NCBI GenBank assembly: GCA_011316305.1
Contig: SAUG01000055.1
Coordinates: forward strand, 310,001-374,000
DNA length: 64,000 nucleotides
Reading direction: 5' to 3'
Source of the DNA: Rusavskia elegans
Lineage: Eukaryota > Ascomycota > Lecanoromycetes > Teloschistales > Teloschistaceae
Position numbers and translations under genes: made by a program. Below, one piece after another: positions 40,473-50,290 of this stretch. Below the pieces are notes generated by a model that worked only from the letters and a program-made list of their open reading frames with translations, was not told the DNA's origin and did no database searches. Numbering within the stretch: position 1 is the stretch's first letter; each line of letters opens with the position of its first letter.

Positions 40473-40687
40473 TATAGAATTCTAAGCTAATTTCCTATAA
40501 CTATAGAAGAATAAGATATTTAAATATATAAATATCTCTACGCTAGATCTATACCCGCTTCTATATCCGCTCTTACGATTAGCGACCGGATTAGTTAGTA
40601 TCCGAATTCGTATATAACTATATAATCCAAATATATATTCTATAACCCTTTAAACCGTTCGAGTAATTCAGAACCCTGACTACTATA
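40473..40687 (-). repeat. Gypsy-D LTR, right copy (5' LTR of the element)
   Basis: It is the same length as the left copy and differs from it mainly by C/T and G/A changes. Confidence 0.85.
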
Positions 40688-40927
40688 TAATATTATTAAA
40701 GAATTTAATAAAGTCGATAAATTTATAATAACGGACGGTACTAGATTTAATATAACGTCAAGATATAGTATAGGAAAAAGAAAAGGAAAGATTTAAAATA
40801 GCGAAAAAAAAATAAACTTCGGAATAAAGTTAAAGAAAAAAAGGAAATAGTATTATAACTTTAGATTAGACCCGTACTAAACCTAGTATTTAGTAATAGA
40901 ATCCTTAGTATATATCGAGTACTCGGA

Positions 40928-41338
40928 TATTACGTCCACGATTCTATAAATATTCTAGAAGATTGGCCGGCTAAACGAAGCTAATTATTTATAGCCGCCT
41001 ATAGCCGCTATAGCCGACTTTTATAATAGAATCTTTTAACGGACGGCTATCTATCGATACTATCGGCTATTTTTACTATATATACCGCTCCTTTATTTCT
41101 ATTAGATAGCTTTTTTTTATTAGTTATTAATATAATTATTAAATATATTTAGTTGTTTTCTTTTTAATTATCTCTATAACGAAAATACCTCGTAATATTA
41201 CGACTATACCTTTATAGCTATATAGGATTAGTCGCGATAACCTATACTAGAGTTTCCTTACTATTTAATAGTTCGAACTATATCTATAGCTATAGTTAAA
41301 CTCGAATATAACGTCTTCTAATATATAGAAATATTATA
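40928..41338 (+). repeat. Gag-only element 5' LTR
   Basis: It matches 44336-44745. Both contain the tandem-like block tatagccgcctatagccgct. It starts tattacgtcc. Confidence 0.82.
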
Positions 41339-42372
41339 TTTTAATAATTTATTATATTAGTTTCATTATCCCGCTCTATAAAACGAAGCGATATTATTAA
41401 AATAGTAATACTAGATATCTATAAAGAAGATAGAAGATCTTTAAAACTTTAGTTTATTTAAATAAATATCCAATTCCTATTATATATAAATCAATTTCTA
41501 AATAAAGTAGTTAAAGTTCTATTTATAATAATCTATTTAGAAGGAATAGTCTTTAATTAGATCTAGCTCTATATAGAAGACTATTTAATAATTTTAAAAG
41601 CTAATAAAAGGATAAAATATTTTAGATATTTTATAGTTTCGATAATCTAATTATAGCTATTTAAAAGGCCTTCGGAAGTAATAATAAAGATAGAGTAATA
41701 GTAAAAAGACTAATAGTTCTAAAATAGTAGAAGTCGATAGTTATATATACTATTTAGTTTAAAATATTAGTTTATAAAATAGACTAGAAGGATTTAGTTT
41801 TAAAAGTCTATTTTTTTTTAAAGAATTTAATAGTAGAATTAAAGAAACTATAGTAGTAATCGAAAAATTCGATTTACTAGCGGATCCAATCGAACTAGCG
41901 ATAAAAATTAATTTTAGATAATATAAATATTATATTAATAAGCAGATATTTAATAAAATAGGACCTGCTAAAAGATAGTTTAAAGGAAACCTAATAGAAT
42001 TAGATACTACTAAAATTATAGATTTATAAATTAAAATTTTATTACTCGTATAGAAAAATAGGATACTTTAAAAAGAAATTATCTAACTAATAAAGTAACG
42101 AAAATAACTAAATACTAGTTTAAAATAATAGAGAAATTATCTAGAAAAAAAACCAAAAAACATATAACTAAAAGTTAGATAGCCCGCTATAATAATAAAT
42201 ACTTTATCTATCTATCGGATAAAAAAAGATTAAGATAATATTCTATAAAATTAAAGAAAACGGAAGAAAAACTAAGATTAGAATTTAAATTATATAAAAT
42301 AGAAAAATCTTTTATAGTAGCTTTTAAAATTAAAATCGGAAGTTATAAAATAATAGCTTTTATAAATAGAAA

Positions 42373-42816
42373 TAGATTGGCCGTCGGGTCGGATTTCGAA
42401 CTCGGATTAGTTAACCCGATCCGATTCGACCGGATTTTAAATCCGGGTTAATTAATCCGATCTAACTCGCTAAAACTAGATTTTAGCGCTAAGTTCTAAT
42501 ATAAAAGTATAATTCTAATATAAAAATTATATAAATAATTTAAAAAAATTCCAATTAATTAACTACGCTAGCTAGAAAGGCCCTAGTTAGATAAATTATA
42601 TTATCTAATTATATCATTTCTATATATAATTCATTAATAAATTACTTAATATATAATATTATAATATAATTTAATAAAAAGGTTTAGTAGGTATCCGGGT
42701 TCGATCCGAGTTCGACCTTGACCCGACCGTTTAGCGAGTCGAACCGGTTCGATCCGCTAAAATCGGGTCGGATTCCCGACGGTTTAACGGAAACCCGACT
42801 CGAAGTAGCCAGTCTA
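42373..42816 (-). mobile_element. hAT-type MITE, copy 2 (444 bp), inverted relative to copy 1
   Basis: It is the reverse complement of the 460-889 copy along its length, with ends TAGATTGGCC and, reversed, TAGACTGGCT. It is flanked by the exact 8-bp duplication aatagaaa at 42365-42372 and 42817-42824. It is inserted in the Gag-only element. Confidence 0.88.
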
Positions 42817-44335
42817 AATAGAAAGAAAGAAAATATATTTATAAAAAAGTTATATAATTAGGTTAAAAAATATATTTAAAAATATATTTAGTAAAATAAT
42901 AGGATTAAAAAAGTTAAAGTTAAAATAAAAAATAGATTTATTAGAGTTTCTAATTTTATAATAATCGAAAGATCTAGATAATATATTATTCTGAGAAACG
43001 AATAAAAAGAATCGATTTTAGAAATATTAATATAGAAAAATACGGTTAGAAAAAGGATAGATTTATAGATAATATATCTTTTTATATATAGAAATCTTTT
43101 ATATAACGAATTAGATATTAGATTAAATATAAATTATAAATAGATTAAAGAAATCGATACTCTTTTTAAATAGGGAGGAAAAGTCTAGGAAATAAAAGAT
43201 TGAAAGAAATACTATTATTTATTAATATAATTGACTTTTAAATATAATAAAACCTAAGAAATAATCTAAAAGCTATAGATAGATAATATTAGAAAAAGTT
43301 ATAATAGTATTATTAAAGAAATAAAAAGAGTTAAATATAATCTAACGCTAGAATTAGATAAGAAATAATAATAGAACACTAAATCTAATATTAAATATAT
43401 AACTAAAAAATAAATCGTCTCCTATATTATTTTTATAGAATAAAATAGTAGCTAAAAAAATAGAAATTAGTAGAAATATTAGAAGATCCGAACGTAATTT
43501 ATAATATTAATATATAATACGGAATTAATAAACGGATATAATATAAAGGAATCTTTAACTAGATATATTTTTATACGCCTATTATTTTTAAAGGCTAAAA
43601 AAAATCGAATTCCTTTAAAAACCGATTAAAATTAACTGAATTAAAACTAGAAACAGATTTAATAGACGCTTTTTACGCGGCTAGCGTAAAATTAATAAAA
43701 AAGTAAAATACTACTAGATTTTTAAATTTATTAAAATAAAATAATACGCGTTATTTTTAAACGATAAAATTAATTTTATATTTATCTAGAGCGCGATAAT
43801 AGATAATAAAACGTTTTTATTATCTAAAAAATCGGCCGAAATCCGAATTTTAAATAAGACGCTAATTATAAATTTCCTTTTTAGAATCTAAAAACGATTC
43901 GATATAATAACGCGTTTCGGCGTATTTTTTAAAGATATTTTTAATATTAGAGCGAAATTTGGTTTTCTTATCTTTAAAACGTTTCTCTACAAAAATTAGT
44001 AATCGGAAATTATAAAAGATAAAGTAAAATATATAGATTATATTAGAAATTAAAAATTTATAAATTTTCTAGATCTAAATATATTTTTTATAAATATTAC
44101 TACTAATTTTAATTTTATATTCTTTTAAAAGATTATAAATATTGAAACTATAAAAAAAACGTATAATAATATCCCGGAAGTAGATTTAATAGAAAGTTTT
44201 TAAATAATTCTCTCTTCGAAAATATATAATAAGAATATTAAAGGGAAAAAATAAAAAAAGGAAATTATTAGGCTTTAAATATCCCGTATTATCGTATATA
44301 GAAAAGCTAGATAAAAAGTAATATAGAAAGGGCTG

Positions 44336-44745
44336 TATTATATCTACAATTCTATAGATATTTTAGAAAATTCGTCGGCTAAACGAGATAAATTATCTAT
44401 AGCCGCCTATAGCCGCTATAATCGACTTTTATAATAGGATTTTTTAGTAGATAGCTACCTATCGGTACTATCGACTACTTTTACTATATATTTCATTCCT
44501 TTATTTCTATTAAATAGCTTCTATTATTAATTATTAATATATTTATTAAATACCTTTAGTTATTTTCTTTTTAATTACTTCTATAATAAAAATACCTCGT
44601 AATATCGCGACTATATTTTTACGGCTATATAAAATTAGTCGCGATAATCTATACTAGAATTTTTTTACTATTTAGTAGCTCGGACTACGTCTACGGCTGT
44701 AACTAGATTCGAGCGTAACGCCTTTTGATATATAAAAACGTTATA
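44336..44745 (+). repeat. Gag-only element 3' LTR
   Basis: It starts tattatatctac, the mutated form of the 5' LTR start, and ends gttata just before tcgga (44746-44750), after which the gypsy-C LTR resumes. Confidence 0.82.
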
Positions 44746-45669
44746 TCGGAAGTTAATTAGTAATCAGCGTTACCAAATCGTACTAATTACTAATTACTAC
44801 TAAATACTATTTAGTTACTTAATTATATTTAATATACTAATTCTACTAATTACTATTGAATAGTATTTAGTTATTTAATTATAGTTAATATACTAGTTGT
44901 ACTAATTATACTAATTATAGAAAATTTTATTATTTATATAAATTTTAAACTCGACGCTTTTATAGCTCGTATTTAATTTATTAATTATCGCTATATACTA
45001 TTCTAGTAATTACATTGATTTATTTTTATATTAATTTAAGTAATTACCAGTTATACCTCCGTTTATAGATATACTAATAAATTCAACTAATCTTCGAAGA
45101 TATCAGATCCTTTCGGTAGTTCTATAACAGGTCGCTAGCTAGTACGCTAGCTACTACGGCTAGAAATTTTACCCGATCGATTAAATTGAAAGGCGATAAG
45201 GAGGAAATTTTTATCGAAGTTAAAATAGATTACTCTAGCTATAACGAAGTAGTCGACGTCTTTAAAAGTAGATATAGTTATTATAAATATACTAACGTCT
45301 AGTTTAACTACGATATAACTATTATAAAAATATATATATATATAAACGATTTTAGTAAATCGTAGTACTTGTAAAAGTATAATATTACAGGGTTTATATT
45401 ACTAGTAAAAAAAGAAAAAGCGATAACTACGAGGTATATTTATCTATATAAATTTCTATATTAAATTATCGGTAGAAAAATATATTATATTATTAAATAA
45501 ATTTAAATTAAAATTTTATAAAAAAAATCGTTATTTATATTAATTAAATTAGAATATAAATTTTTCTACCGTATATTTAATACTAGTATATTAACGTTTA
45601 ATTTATTTACCGAACCATTGGTTTATCGAATACTAAAACCAAAATAGATTAATTAAATACGGTTGTAAT

Positions 45670-46251
45670 ATTATTTTATTACGACTATAGAATTAGTTTA
45701 AAACGTTTTATAAGTTATATTCTTTAGAAATTAAAAAAGAGATGGTAATAGTAGTTCTGTAAGCCTGTAAAAGTTTTCAATTATTGCGAGACTAGTATTA
45801 TTGCGAAGGATTATTGCGTCCCGAAAGATACGACGCGTTGCGTGTGTATATTCTGCCGCCTGAAGCTCCGCAAGGCGATGATCTGTCAGATTATCACGTG
45901 CGGCCGCGCTATTGGCTTGGTGCGCTAGCAGATTCCGTCTGTTGGTTTTATTGTACTTCGCATCTCCAGTTCTCCTAGTTTCCTCGTCTTTCGATCTGTA
46001 TAGTACCACGTATATAGTTGTAACTATTATATAATATTAACTAGAGAGTAACACGTTTAATATCGATATCTTAGGACGAGTCATTTAGGCTGCCTGGAAT
46101 TCCGTGAATACCATTCGACATGCTGGATCTCTGCGACACCAATAGACCTGATTTATCTCTGTAAGAATCGTTTATTGGCTGACCCTAAGTAGCTGACGCT
46201 CTTGGCACTTCCAAACTGGGTGTGGTGGCCAGAGCAAAATCTCAACGTTGA
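45670..46251. other. Transition from repeat to gene island
   Basis: RIP-type sequence continues to about 45720, then composition becomes normal. A minus-strand frame of 92 codons (45731-46009) is Arg/Asn/Ala-rich and helical in style, but it has no ATG start and no recognisable domain. It may be the end of a decayed gene. Nothing else is supported here. Confidence 0.4.
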
Positions 46252-46557
46252 TTGGCTGAATTCATCGCCCACGGCAAAAACCTCATCCTAGAAACCCACC
46301 TCCACGTCTCTACACCCTCAAAAAGCACGTTAACAAGCTCAAGCTATGATACAGGCAGCCATCCCGGTCGAATCGCGAGTACCAGCGGACCGAGCGGAAA
46401 TGAGGAAGGAATAAGCTCTGGGAATAAGATCAGTCTCGGAGTCGGCTTGGGTGTCGGTATCCCTGCCATTCTCGCAACGATCGTCGGCGCATACTTTACC
46501 TGGAAAATGCACCAAGAAAAGAAGAAAAGAGGCCGGGTCAGGAGACGGCGTCCATGA
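46252..46557 (+). pseudogene. 3' fragment of a membrane-anchored surface protein gene
   Basis: The open frame has no ATG at its head. It encodes a Ser/Thr/Gly-rich linker followed by a single transmembrane helix (about 46435-46500) and a strongly basic tail (KKKRGR and RRRRP type). The same arrangement ends the gene at 47049-47886, so this is probably the tail of a paralogue whose extracellular part has been lost, or a last exon whose upstream exons I cannot find. The 150 bp before it show no cysteine-rich coding sequence. Confidence 0.5.
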
Positions 46558-46847
46558 TCCACAAACATGGTTACAGTGATACTCGTAGAGTGTGGAAATG
46601 TCAACGCCGGCCAAAGCGTCGACGCCAAATGACTGTGATCGTGGGAGAATGTAAAAACTATAACTTCTTTGTTTGGTGATCCGGGTTTGGTACCGTCAAA
46701 TATGGCCGCCCCTGATAGCTGACAGATTGCATCGGAGGGCAACATCAGGCGAGGCGCACTTTCGAGCAGCCTAGAACCTACTCGTACATGCACCGGCCGA
46801 ATCGGGCAGGGTTGTTGCCTAAGATGGCCGCCTCGAGCGCTGAACAA

Positions 46848-46854
46848 CCAATCA
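46848..46854 (+). promoter_or_regulatory. CCAAT box upstream of the surface protein gene
   Basis: The motif ccaatca lies about 195 bp ahead of ATG 47049, a typical position for the fungal CCAAT-binding complex. This is a short motif, so the support is modest. Confidence 0.35.
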
Positions 46855-47048
46855 AGACGCAAGGAGATATCGGAGTACGCTGGTGTCAACGCCAGCCGAA
46901 CGTGACTGGACACCAGGGGTTTGCAGCCTCGTCTAGTCACCCACTCCAACCCGGACCTTACATATCTGCATGCCCCGCTGTTGTGCCTCCAGGTTCTGCT
47001 GGCTACCAGCTCCGGATCCTGCCCGCTCCGCAACAGAACATCCGAATA

Positions 47049-47886
47049 ATGATTCGCCTGATTCTCCCTCATACCCTTATTTTTTTTCTTTCACATCCCC
47101 ATCTTGGTATCCTCGGCTGGTTCTGGGACATTGAACGTCTTCCTCGACTTCTACTGCACCAAAGCGAGCGTTCTCAATCCGAAAGTCAGCGTCCCCGTCA
47201 ACACATGCCTTGTTAGCCCGAATGCCTACGGAATGGCTGTACAAGTTCTGCCTCCTTGCGCGACGGGTAGAGCCACCCTGGATATGTACTGGGACACCTC
47301 TTGCGGCAGCGACATCGATGTTCCCGACTATCAGGTTGAAGACAACTGTTACGCCGACAACTCCGGACAGCATATTAGGGCTGTCCAATTCGTGTGCCCA
47401 GAAGTTGCAGGGGGGAGTGCAGCAACGTCAACCACCACGGTGACGTTTGGCTCTACCCTTATACCGGTCGCATCAGGCGCCCCTTCCTCTGAAGATAAAG
47501 GACAATCGAAGTCTCCTTCGAAAAACGATGCTCAGCCGACATCGAACCCAAGCTCCACGGCTCCATCTTCGAAAACATCCTCCTCGACAAGTACCGATGA
47601 CGATAGTAGCGGATCCAGCCCTGGTCTCAGCCGCAACGCCGTGGTCGGCTTGTCGGTCGGAGTCCCGATCGCCACCCTGATAGTAGCGATATTGGCATGG
47701 CTATTTCCTTGCAAGAAAATCAGACAGCGGAAGAAGGAAGAGAAGATTGCGAACCAAACGTCGATGTCGAACCCTGCGCAGTATTCGAGCTGGAATGCCC
47801 CAACGAACCCAATCCATGAGCTGCCAACCAGTGGGGGTTTGCGTCCGACACCGTCACCTTATCACCCAAAGGGTAGATATGCTTGA
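47049..47886 (+). pseudogene. Secreted, membrane-anchored Cys-rich/Ser-rich protein, frameshifted in its signal peptide
   Basis: The long frame 47104-47886 encodes an ectodomain with six cysteines (spread over the first 100 residues), a Ser/Thr-rich stalk (about 47410-47620), one transmembrane helix (about 47638-47706), a basic stop-transfer stretch and a cytoplasmic tail of about 55 residues. This is a wall-sensor-like layout without a recognised WSC domain. The frame has no ATG and is closed upstream by TGA at 47059. ATG 47049 begins a hydrophobic signal sequence in another frame. The two frames would join if one base were absent from the T8 run (47080-47087) or just after it. No intron can fit there. 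It is therefore either a real one-base frameshift or a homopolymer sequencing error; in the second case the gene is intact. Confidence 0.7.
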
Positions 47887-48172
47887 GAGCCTGTGTTCTA
47901 ACCTGGTCTTGGTGCCTAGTCAGTCACAACGCAGCTGATCCACAAGTGGCTGCAAAGATACCGGTTCCCCTGCGTTTGACCGCGCCATCGTCGATAATTG
48001 CAGACGATATCGCGTGCGTACTCATGGATGGAAATAAGCTCGCTGTGATATTATTCAGCGAAACTCGGTCTCAAGCTCCGCTAAGTATGAAGTCATTCAC
48101 ACTAGACGCTCAGAATGGTTACCAGCTTTCGCCTGTCAAGCGTTGTGATAGGTCTGGATAGCCAAATCCAGG

Positions 48173-48910
48173 CTACATGCACACCTCTGCAATTCTCCAT
48201 GAATCCTCGTCGAATGGAACCATGACAAGCAAACATACATCGCCTCTTCCGAAAGTCATTCGATGTATGACAATCTCATGCACCGAAGGTCCGAGCCGTT
48301 TCCCATTTGGTGTAACGTAATCATTATATTCATCTTGGATGTACACGGCCGTCCCCTCTGACTCAATCAACAGTCTGGTTTTGTTGAGGAAACTGGCAGC
48401 GCACTGCATCGCAGCTGGAGCCTCGATTGCCCGACTATTGCTTCGGACGTAACACTTTATCTGAGGGTAGAAGAGTCGCATCTTTTTGAGGGACGGGAAT
48501 TTGGATCCCCAGCCCAGTGGGTGACCTGTCTCATGTCGAAGTTGACGCCAGAGGGATATTGCCGAAGAATTCCTTTCGCATATTGCTCCTTCCAAGGTAG
48601 GGCGATGCTCGTGATAGTATCAGTAGTTGTACTTCCGAATGTAACAATGAATGCCGATAACGTCAATCGGTGAAGAAGTCCCGAGCTCAAAGGTCATCGT
48701 CGTTTTGGAATAGAAGAAGGAGGAGGTTTCGCTGCGGGTAGTCCTGCAAGCACCTATAATACCAATATTACTGCGATATCTATTAAGAGATTTCTGAGGT
48801 CTTTCTTGCCAACGAGAGGACGGTCGTCTAAGGAAGACTCGTTGTTCGGGGGTGAAAAGTATGTTGTAGATTATCTTACGAACCTCGAAGGGGAGGTATA
48901 GGAACGACAT
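48173..48910 (-). pseudogene. F-box-like protein gene with an in-frame stop codon
   Basis: ATG 48910-48908 opens a frame of 246 codons that ends at 48173 and has a single internal TGA (complement of 48620-48622, codon 97). The N-terminus (FLYLPFEVRKIIYNILF) followed by an ACR..RSE..SFFYS pattern is typical of fungal F-box-like proteins, which recruit substrates to SCF ubiquitin ligases. The part after the stop stays in frame and looks like the continuing C-terminal half. No GT..AG intron that removes the stop keeps the frame. The change fits a CGA-to-TGA transition better than CpA-type RIP, and the following bases do not match the known UGA-CUA readthrough context. It could also be a polymorphic null. 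Confidence 0.65.
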
Positions 48911-50140
48911 TTTTGACCCAGACGGAGCAGTCTACGCAGTATCTAGACTTGACATCTGCGAGTAGGACATTATCAGCTTTTAGGTGGGTATAGATATGGG
49001 GGTAAAATAATGAGATGTCCGAAGATGTGGGTACTTAGTCATTACACGCTAGGCCCAAACAGTCAATGCATGTGTTTTGTCATCAGCGGCCCATGTTGGT
49101 GATGTTGACACACACACCTCCCTTCAAGGACGACTACGTATGTGGCAATCAGAAGAAAGCCATGGAATCAGTTGCGGCTTTGAAGGCTACACCATTACAT
49201 TACACCTTTCAGGCCTTCCCTGCTATGACATCACACGGTCTTCTGCCTGTAAAATAATACAGCTAAACGACAAAGTTGTGACTGATTGGCGGTGTGCTTG
49301 GTTGTGAAGACTGGCGCTTTTTCAATGCGCGGTACGTACACATAGATCGAATCGAAATAGCAGAATTGCAAGGCAGCGCGATAATGATTCGGAAGATACT
49401 CAATCATGACTATCAGTATTTCTAGTACAGGCAGATTGGAATACAGGCAGATTGGAATCTGGACAGGGTCACAAAGCTGTTGCACGCGAGGAGGAAAACG
49501 AAAGCTGTTACTGCGAAAATGGTACAAGACCGAGTTAAAAAGGCTTGCAATATCCGTTCGCGATAGGAGAATAGAAAACGGAATGAATGGTTTAACCAGT
49601 ATAAGCTTAGTAGGAACTGTGCAGGTTATCAGCACTACCAGTAAGGGGCAGCTTGACGGGCTAGAGCATCGAGAGAAAGGGAAGGTCGGCTATGGTCGAA
49701 ATGCGGCGTCGTTGAGCTGCGTGTCATGTTAATCGAATGTAACGGAGGGTTGGATCGTGTCTCACAAAATCTCCTGTCACGATCATGTAACCTCACACGT
49801 TCTTCGTCAGAAATGCGGCTCGGCAGCACCACAGACATTGTTCTTCTCTTGACAATCGATATCGTACTACGACGACGCAACCGAGCATAGTTTTTTGATG
49901 GACCGAACACAATCTAGGCCCAAGCTATCAACATGGACGAAGACATTGATGTTCCACGCACATACTCAAAAGCCTACATCAAGGGTTTCAAGTGCACAGT
50001 GCCAAGGTAGGAAAGGCCATGGCAGCAGCACGAGAGATATCTTAGCTTGGCTCTTGAGCCTTCACGAAGACTTAGAATGACCGCTGAACACGCCACGGGT
50101 CGTCCGCATACGGATCCTCATCATTTTTCATCTTGATGGT
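48911..50140. other. Intergenic stretch without a supported gene
   Basis: Small frames on both strands (up to 134 codons) overlap each other and lack signal peptides, domains or good starts. A 16-bp direct duplication (acaggcagattggaat, twice) lies at 49424-49455. A frame at 49231-49635 on the minus strand has some hydrophobic, leucine-rich character and could be a relic. Confidence 0.4.
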
Positions 50141-50143
50141 CGA

Positions 50144-50166
50144 TAAGACTGCTTGCCGTAGTCTTA
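50144..50166. promoter_or_regulatory. Palindrome TAAGACT-N9-AGTCTTA upstream of the small secreted protein gene
   Basis: Perfect 7-bp inverted arms lie at 50144-50150 and 50160-50166, separated by nine bases, about 20 bp ahead of the TATA box. Spaced palindromes are common binding sites for dimeric fungal regulators, but no specific factor is implied. Confidence 0.4.
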
Positions 50167-50185
50167 AGGATGTGGAAGAGAGCCG

Positions 50186-50194
50186 TATATAAAT
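50186..50194 (+). promoter_or_regulatory. TATA box of the small secreted protein gene
   Basis: tatataaat lies 97 bp ahead of ATG 50291, leaving a short 5' leader. Strong TATA boxes are frequent in inducible fungal genes. Confidence 0.55.
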
Positions 50195-50290
50195 CTCCAG
50201 CGGAACCCTCACTTCAGGAACGCCAACAAGCATAGCTCGCAACCTAGCTCAATAGAGCTTTACCAGATCCAATTGGAACTAATATCTGTC

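Larger units (their letters stand above)
33271..40687 (-). mobile_element. Gypsy-D: Ty3/gypsy retrotransposon on the minus strand, RIP-degraded
   Basis: Matching 215-bp LTRs lie at 33271-33485 and 40473-40687. Read on the minus strand, a polypurine tract (GGAAGGGGAGAG, complement of 33486-33497) abuts the 3' LTR. The reverse transcriptase catalytic region is at 37721-37750 (YFDN, from YFDD). Integrase-like sequence lies about 36100-36900 and Gag about 39400-40450. The order RT then integrase on the minus strand makes it gypsy. Flanks ataat and taata are similar, but the 5-bp duplication is one base out of register. It belongs to a different family from gypsy-A, B and C and is inserted near the 3' end of gypsy-C. 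Confidence 0.85.
40928..44745 (+). mobile_element. Gag-only LTR retrotransposon inside the gypsy-C 3' LTR
   Basis: Direct LTRs lie at 40928-41338 and 44336-44745 (about 410 bp), with an exact duplication tcgga at 40923-40927 and 44746-44750. The flanking LTR of gypsy-C rejoins perfectly when the element is removed, as shown by the uninterrupted copy at 26785-26880. The interior (about 3.0 kb, less a 444-bp MITE) carries a Gag-like coding trace on the plus strand (about 41430-41980). I see no reverse transcriptase or integrase trace, so it probably depended on another element for mobility. Coding-like remains at 43600-44300 were not identified. Confidence 0.8.
26768..45129 (+). mobile_element. 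Gypsy-C: Ty3/gypsy chromovirus carrying several nested insertions
   Basis: LTRs lie at 26768-27696 (with a SINE inside) and 40851-45129 (with a Gag-only element inside), about 480 and 456 bp net. A 5-bp duplication, aatcg at 26763-26767 and ggtcg at 45130-45134, differs only by G-to-A changes, and the intact site is visible in X2 (gggtcgcc, about 56695). Internal sequence is closely related to gypsy-B: reverse transcriptase about 30190-30560 (an open stretch of 64 codons survives at 30546-30740), integrase about 31500-32150 and chromodomain about 32460-32620. A purine-rich tract (about 40832-40850) precedes the 3' LTR. A MITE (32798-32957) and gypsy-D (33271-40687) separate the coding part from that LTR. 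Confidence 0.87.
25838..45669 (+). mobile_element. X1: non-LTR-like element X, split by 18.4 kb of later insertions
   Basis: A 13-bp target duplication (atacggtcgtaat at 25838-25850, atacggttgtaat at 45657-45669, one C/T difference) frames element X1. X1 sequence occupies 25851-26767 (less SINE copy 1) and 45135-45656, about 1.0 kb in total. It aligns with X2 (56314-57208) along its length and shares its 3' end (ccaaaatagattaatta), but it begins further upstream. Fixed 3' ends, variable 5' ends and 13-bp duplications are typical of target-primed retroposons (LINE or SINE). No reverse transcriptase is visible. A weak coding trace lies about 45135-45480. Confidence 0.75.

Noticed and set aside
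33266..40692. Exact 5-bp target duplication for gypsy-D
   Set aside because: Flanks ataat and taata match only with a one-base shift. The insertion is supported by LTRs and polypurine tract instead.
45731..46009. Minus-strand 92-codon Arg/Asn-rich frame
   Set aside because: It has no ATG at the head and no recognisable domain. Kept only as a note in the transition region.
46344..47072. Minus-strand frame of 242 codons opposite the surface protein promoter and paralogue tail
   Set aside because: Composition is irregular and rich in Arg, Pro and Ser without recognisable structure. It covers a membrane-helix coding stretch of the other strand.
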